From IMG/VR virus record IMGVR_UViG_3300007540_000055, positions 1 through 30,998 of that record: a stretch of 30,998 nucleotides of DNA. One strand, 5' to 3'. Shown piece by piece: positions 29,112 through 30,998 of this stretch (the stretch's first letter is position 1; each line of letters opens with the position of its first letter). The position numbers and the translations under genes were made by a program. The notes beneath the pieces were generated by a model. That model had not been told where the DNA came from. It did no database searches and saw only the letters and a list, made by a program, of their open reading frames with translations. Source of the stretch: a virus.

Positions 29112-29301
29112 TGTTTGTCTTTTTTAAATCTTTCCACTCTAAATAAAAACCAATTGCCACAATAACATTCATGCCTACACTACTGAGTATTTCGTATAGG
29201 TCATGAAAGTTATGTATAGACAAATGTATGTGTCCAACCACCCAAAATGGTATAGCTAGGTTACCTGCCACCCATTTAATTAAAAAGGTTATAAATTTCA
29301 T
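29104..29301 (-). CDS. two-TM small membrane protein
   Basis: A 65-residue protein: TM1 about residues 3-24 (FITFLIKWVAGNLAIPFWVV), a His-rich loop (GHIHLSIHNFHDLYE) and TM2 about 38-54 (SVGMNVIVAIGFYLEW), then a basic tail. It is the first gene behind the promoter at 29323-29353 and its stop overlaps the polymerase start, so it is made with the polymerase. It might help place replication at the membrane together with the AT-hook-like protein (inference). Not recognised as a holin. Confidence 0.72.
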   Translation of the reverse strand: MKFITFLIKWVAGNLAIPFWVVGHIHLSIHNFHDLYEILSSVGMNVIVAIGFYLEWKDLKKTNNE

Positions 29302-29322
29302 AAAAGGTTATTGCTGAGCCTA

Positions 29323-29353
29323 CAAAAATAATCAATTTAATTAGATTACCAAA
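29323..29353 (-). promoter_or_regulatory. Bacteroidetes-type promoter of the replication unit
   Basis: Minus strand: TTTG (29353-29350), 19 nt, TATTTTTG (29330-29323). Both elements match the Bacteroidetes consensus TTTG-N19-21-TANNTTTG exactly. The -33 box is inside the last codons of the upstream gene (Ile-Trp-stop). The expected transcript start near 29316 gives a leader of about 15 nt to the ATG at 29301. It would drive the two-TM gene, polymerase and downstream replication genes by the host RNA polymerase. Confidence 0.82.
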
Positions 29354-29918
29354 TAGAAAACCCACCACAATTTTTAAGAAATAGAATAAATTCTTTAACT
29401 AACCAAAGAGGTGCACTGTGTGAAGGTTCATAAATAGCACCACCATCACCTACAACACCTGAAAACATAATTGTACCATAAGGATAGTCTCTATTAAGCA
29501 TCATTGCAATACTTGCATCAAGCATACCACCATTTCCTCTTGTAGACCAGCCTCCCATGTTACAATATATTACATCTTCATCATCAATTAAGTTTTCTTC
29601 TTGAGCTATCACTTTCTCTAGTGCATCTGCTAGAGCATTGCACTCTTGCCAGTTATCTAAACCTTTACCATCGTTGTGATTCCAATCAAGATCAAAATCT
29701 AATTCAAATTGTTCTGCTGCATGTTTACAAATTTGTACAATAGGTCTCCATCCCCACCAATTACTTCTAAAATAATAACCAGGATTGTTCTTCTCCCACT
29801 TCTCTAGAGCTCTCCAGAACTCATCTTTCTGCTCATCAGTAGTGTTGTCATCATCATAATTAAATTCAGGCCTTTTACCTGTTAGTTTTGGCGACTTGCC
29901 ATAAATATCTACTCCCAT
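29346..29918 (-). CDS. conserved phage protein, 190 aa (GVDIYG type)
   Basis: A 190-residue acidic, Trp-rich protein starting MGVDIYGKSPKLTGKRPEF, with NPGYYFRSNWWGWRPIVQIC (residues 45-64), DLDWNHNDGKGLDNWQECNA and a Gly-rich end GGWSTRGNGGM and GVVGDGGAIYEP. The 'MG.DIYG..P' start with 'YFRSNWWGWRP' is a pattern I recall from many phage and some bacterial proteins, without known function. It is complete and ends over the replication promoter. No membrane segment, no clear catalytic motif. Confidence 0.78.
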   Translation of the reverse strand: MGVDIYGKSPKLTGKRPEFNYDDDNTTDEQKDEFWRALEKWEKNNPGYYFRSNWWGWRPIVQICKHAAEQFELDFDLDWNHNDGKGLDNWQECNALADALEKVIAQEENLIDDEDVIYCNMGGWSTRGNGGMLDASIAMMLNRDYPYGTIMFSGVVGDGGAIYEPSHSAPLWLVKEFILFLKNCGGFSIW

Positions 29919-29930
29919 AGTCTTCTTGTT

Positions 29931-30047
29931 TTAATAAAAATCATCATATATATCTAATATTTTACATCTTTCTTCTTCAGTTAGTTCTTGTGGCTCTTTG
30001 TTATAAAACTTAAAAGCTAGCTTTAAAATCACTGTTGTTTTTTCCAT
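29931..30047 (-). CDS. hypothetical protein, 38 aa
   Basis: A 38-residue ORF, MEKTTVILKLAFKFYNKEPQ and then ELTEEERCKILDIYDDFY, four bases after the upstream stop and 12 bases before the next ATG. It is one basic amphipathic helix plus an acidic helix, a helix-turn-helix-like size but without motif. Its leader TTTTTAAAAC is A-rich. Function unknown. Confidence 0.55.
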   Translation of the reverse strand: MEKTTVILKLAFKFYNKEPQELTEEERCKILDIYDDFY

Positions 30048-30051
30048 TGTT

Positions 30052-30519
30052 TTAAAAAGGTAATTGGTCTAGTTCATAATCAGATTGATCATCATCTAGA
30101 AATTTTGTTATGACATAACCGTCTTCAAGTATAGGTCTAATTATACCTTCTTCGTACAAGTCTTCATCAACAAAGACTTCAAGTAAACCATCAAACTCTC
30201 TAAGTATAAAGTTCATTTCAGTTGGTGTAAATGGTATGACACTATCAAACTCATCACCTGGATCAAACCAACCTAATTGATCAGGATTGGCAACTACCAA
30301 ACCATCTAAATCATATAGGTATGGCAATACAGGATAACCATTTTCTAAAAAGATTATTTCAGGAGTTAGTAACTCATGCATCATATCTTTTGTAAGAGTG
30401 TAGATTTCTATATTCTCTCTATCATCATTACCAGGATATAAATGATTCATAAATAACATACCTTCTTCAAGTTCTTCAGCTTCATAGTGTTTAAATTCTA
30501 GTTCTACAGCTATCCACAT
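30052..30519 (-). CDS. hypothetical protein, 155 aa
   Basis: A 155-residue, very acidic protein beginning MWIAVELEFKHYEAEELEEG. It is rich in Asp/Glu (for example DLDGLVVANPDQLGWFDPGD and the end DDDQSDYELDQLPF), with no membrane segment or recognised motif. Strong negative charge may indicate DNA mimicry, but many ordinary phage proteins are acidic. Its start overlaps the upstream gene by 10 bp. Unknown function. Confidence 0.68.
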   Translation of the reverse strand: MWIAVELEFKHYEAEELEEGMLFMNHLYPGNDDRENIEIYTLTKDMMHELLTPEIIFLENGYPVLPYLYDLDGLVVANPDQLGWFDPGDEFDSVIPFTPTEMNFILREFDGLLEVFVDEDLYEEGIIRPILEDGYVITKFLDDDQSDYELDQLPF

Positions 30520-30869
30520 GACTCTCTCTTATCTAGTTCAACTCTTACAAATTTTGGACATCTGCTTACATTTTGATACACCCACATTAAATAGTCTGTT
30601 GGTATATCTTTAAGCTCTGTTTCTTTATACTTACCAAAGTTGAAGGTTTTACCATCAGAAGTCTTTGCTTTATGTACTGATGACTCACCTCTTCTTAAGT
30701 TGCCACGTGAGAACTTAAGCTTTTTCCCTCTCTTGGTCTTCACTTCTATTTTACCTTTAACACTCTTTGTAATTAAGCTAACAGGTATTTTAAAATACTC
30801 TGCTGCTAGTTTCTTGGACTGGAATGTTTGTCCAGTGTTCCATTCTGTTACACTAATCATAGTTGTCAT
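30510..30869 (-). CDS. DUF3820-like protein with N-terminal NUMOD/HTH-like part
   Basis: A 119-residue protein. N-terminal segment NTGQTFQSKKLAAEYFKIPV then SLITKSVKGKI resembles NUMOD1-type DNA-binding helices of homing and phage proteins ('s..~a~~~g~s.s.Is~~l~gk'). C-terminal segment GKTFNFGKYKETELKDIPTD followed by YLMWVYQN fits DUF3820 ('f.fGKyk~~~l~dip~~YL.Wv'), found in phages and linked to exonuclease proteins. ATG at 30869 is favoured: it overlaps the stop of the partial gene upstream (ATGA); an in-frame start at 30890 would extend it by seven residues. Probably DNA-binding or regulatory. Confidence 0.62.
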   Translation of the reverse strand: MTTMISVTEWNTGQTFQSKKLAAEYFKIPVSLITKSVKGKIEVKTKRGKKLKFSRGNLRRGESSVHKAKTSDGKTFNFGKYKETELKDIPTDYLMWVYQNVSRCPKFVRVELDKRESCG

Positions 30870-30998
30870 AGTATATTCACCTCTACCCATCCTTTCTCAG
30901 AGTGGCTTGCATCTGCAACATAACCATCATCTTTTAGTTGTTGTTCTAGTTTAAGAGCTGCATCCCACAACCCTGGTTCAGGTATTTCATCATGTTCA
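30866..30998 (-). CDS. C-terminal end of a gene running off the window
   Basis: The reading frame on the minus strand is open from the window edge to a TGA at 30868-30866, giving 43 residues (EHDEIPEPGLWDAALKLEQQ through KGWVEVNIL). It overlaps the next gene in the ATGA arrangement, which supports the frame. Helical middle, acidic start, no family recognisable in this fragment. The start lies outside the window. Confidence 0.6.
   Translation of the reverse strand, partial: EHDEIPEPGLWDAALKLEQQLKDDGYVADASHSEKGWVEVNIL

Noticed and set aside
1-30998. tRNA genes, integrase, attachment sites, insertion sequences
   Set aside because: No cloverleaf-like stretch, recombinase or terminal-repeat element was seen on reading either strand; intergenic gaps are too short for tRNAs except at 8005-8285, which is otherwise explained.

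Overview
The window looks like part of the genome of a large, AT-rich, lytic double-stranded DNA phage whose host is probably a member of the Bacteroidota. The host inference rests on a promoter that matches the Bacteroidetes -33/-7 pattern exactly (TTTG, 19 nt, TANNTTTG at 29323-29353), on further GTATATTTG-type -7 elements, and on A-rich leaders of the TTAATAAATAAATA type in place of Shine-Dalgarno sequences before most genes. The gene set (family B polymerase, Cys-less DnaG-type primase, DnaB-like and SF2 helicases, P-loop ATPase next to an SSB-like protein, DUF932-like protein, uracil-DNA glycosylase homologue, rIIA/rIIB) and the two opposed gene blocks resemble crAss-like (Crassvirales) phages and their environmental relatives. 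That placement is inference from memory of gene content; no capsid, terminase or RNA polymerase gene lies in the window to confirm it.

Layout. Bases 1-3572 are a plus-strand block of small genes: two proteins ending in threonine runs that flank a glycosyltransferase, two small conserved phage-type proteins, two tiny hydrophobic ORFs, and four very Lys/Arg-rich proteins. It looks like the end of a virion or late module. It meets the minus-strand block at a bidirectional terminator (3574-3600). Everything from 3583 to 30998 is minus strand and is described here in transcription order, from right to left. 30998-29346 holds accessory small genes, including a DUF3820-like protein. A strong host-type promoter then starts the replication block: two-TM protein, family B DNA polymerase, membrane-anchored AT-hook-like protein, a possible helicase loader, DnaB-like helicase, SF2 helicase (29301-23253), then Sak4-like ATPase and SSB-like protein (23206-21627) ending at a terminator. 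Primase, DUF932-like protein, UDG homologue and small genes lead to rIIA (21561-15623), again ending at a terminator. rIIB, HNH, DUF3310, flap exonuclease, unknown genes, nrdB and nrdA follow (15549-8285), then a small CC/CxxC protein and a terminator. A last unit runs recA, HNH/NinG-like, thioredoxin, unknown, GroES-like, and three glycosyltransferases (7920-3583).

How the parts fit. Ribonucleotide reductase and thioredoxin can supply dNTPs. Polymerase, primase and helicases replicate DNA; flap exonuclease, RecA, Sak4-like ATPase, SSB and HNH nucleases would handle flaps and recombination. The GroES-like protein may adapt host GroEL to phage proteins, and rIIA/rIIB are accessory functions known from T4. 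The minus-strand genes are tightly packed, many joined by ATGA or TAATG overlaps, and several very short genes sit between the larger ones. The most unusual points are the threonine-tail/glycosyltransferase sandwich, a UDG homologue whose catalytic Asp is Cys, beta-clamp-binding-like peptides at the ends of the polymerase and the DUF932-like protein, and a single-pass membrane protein ending in an AT-hook-like motif.
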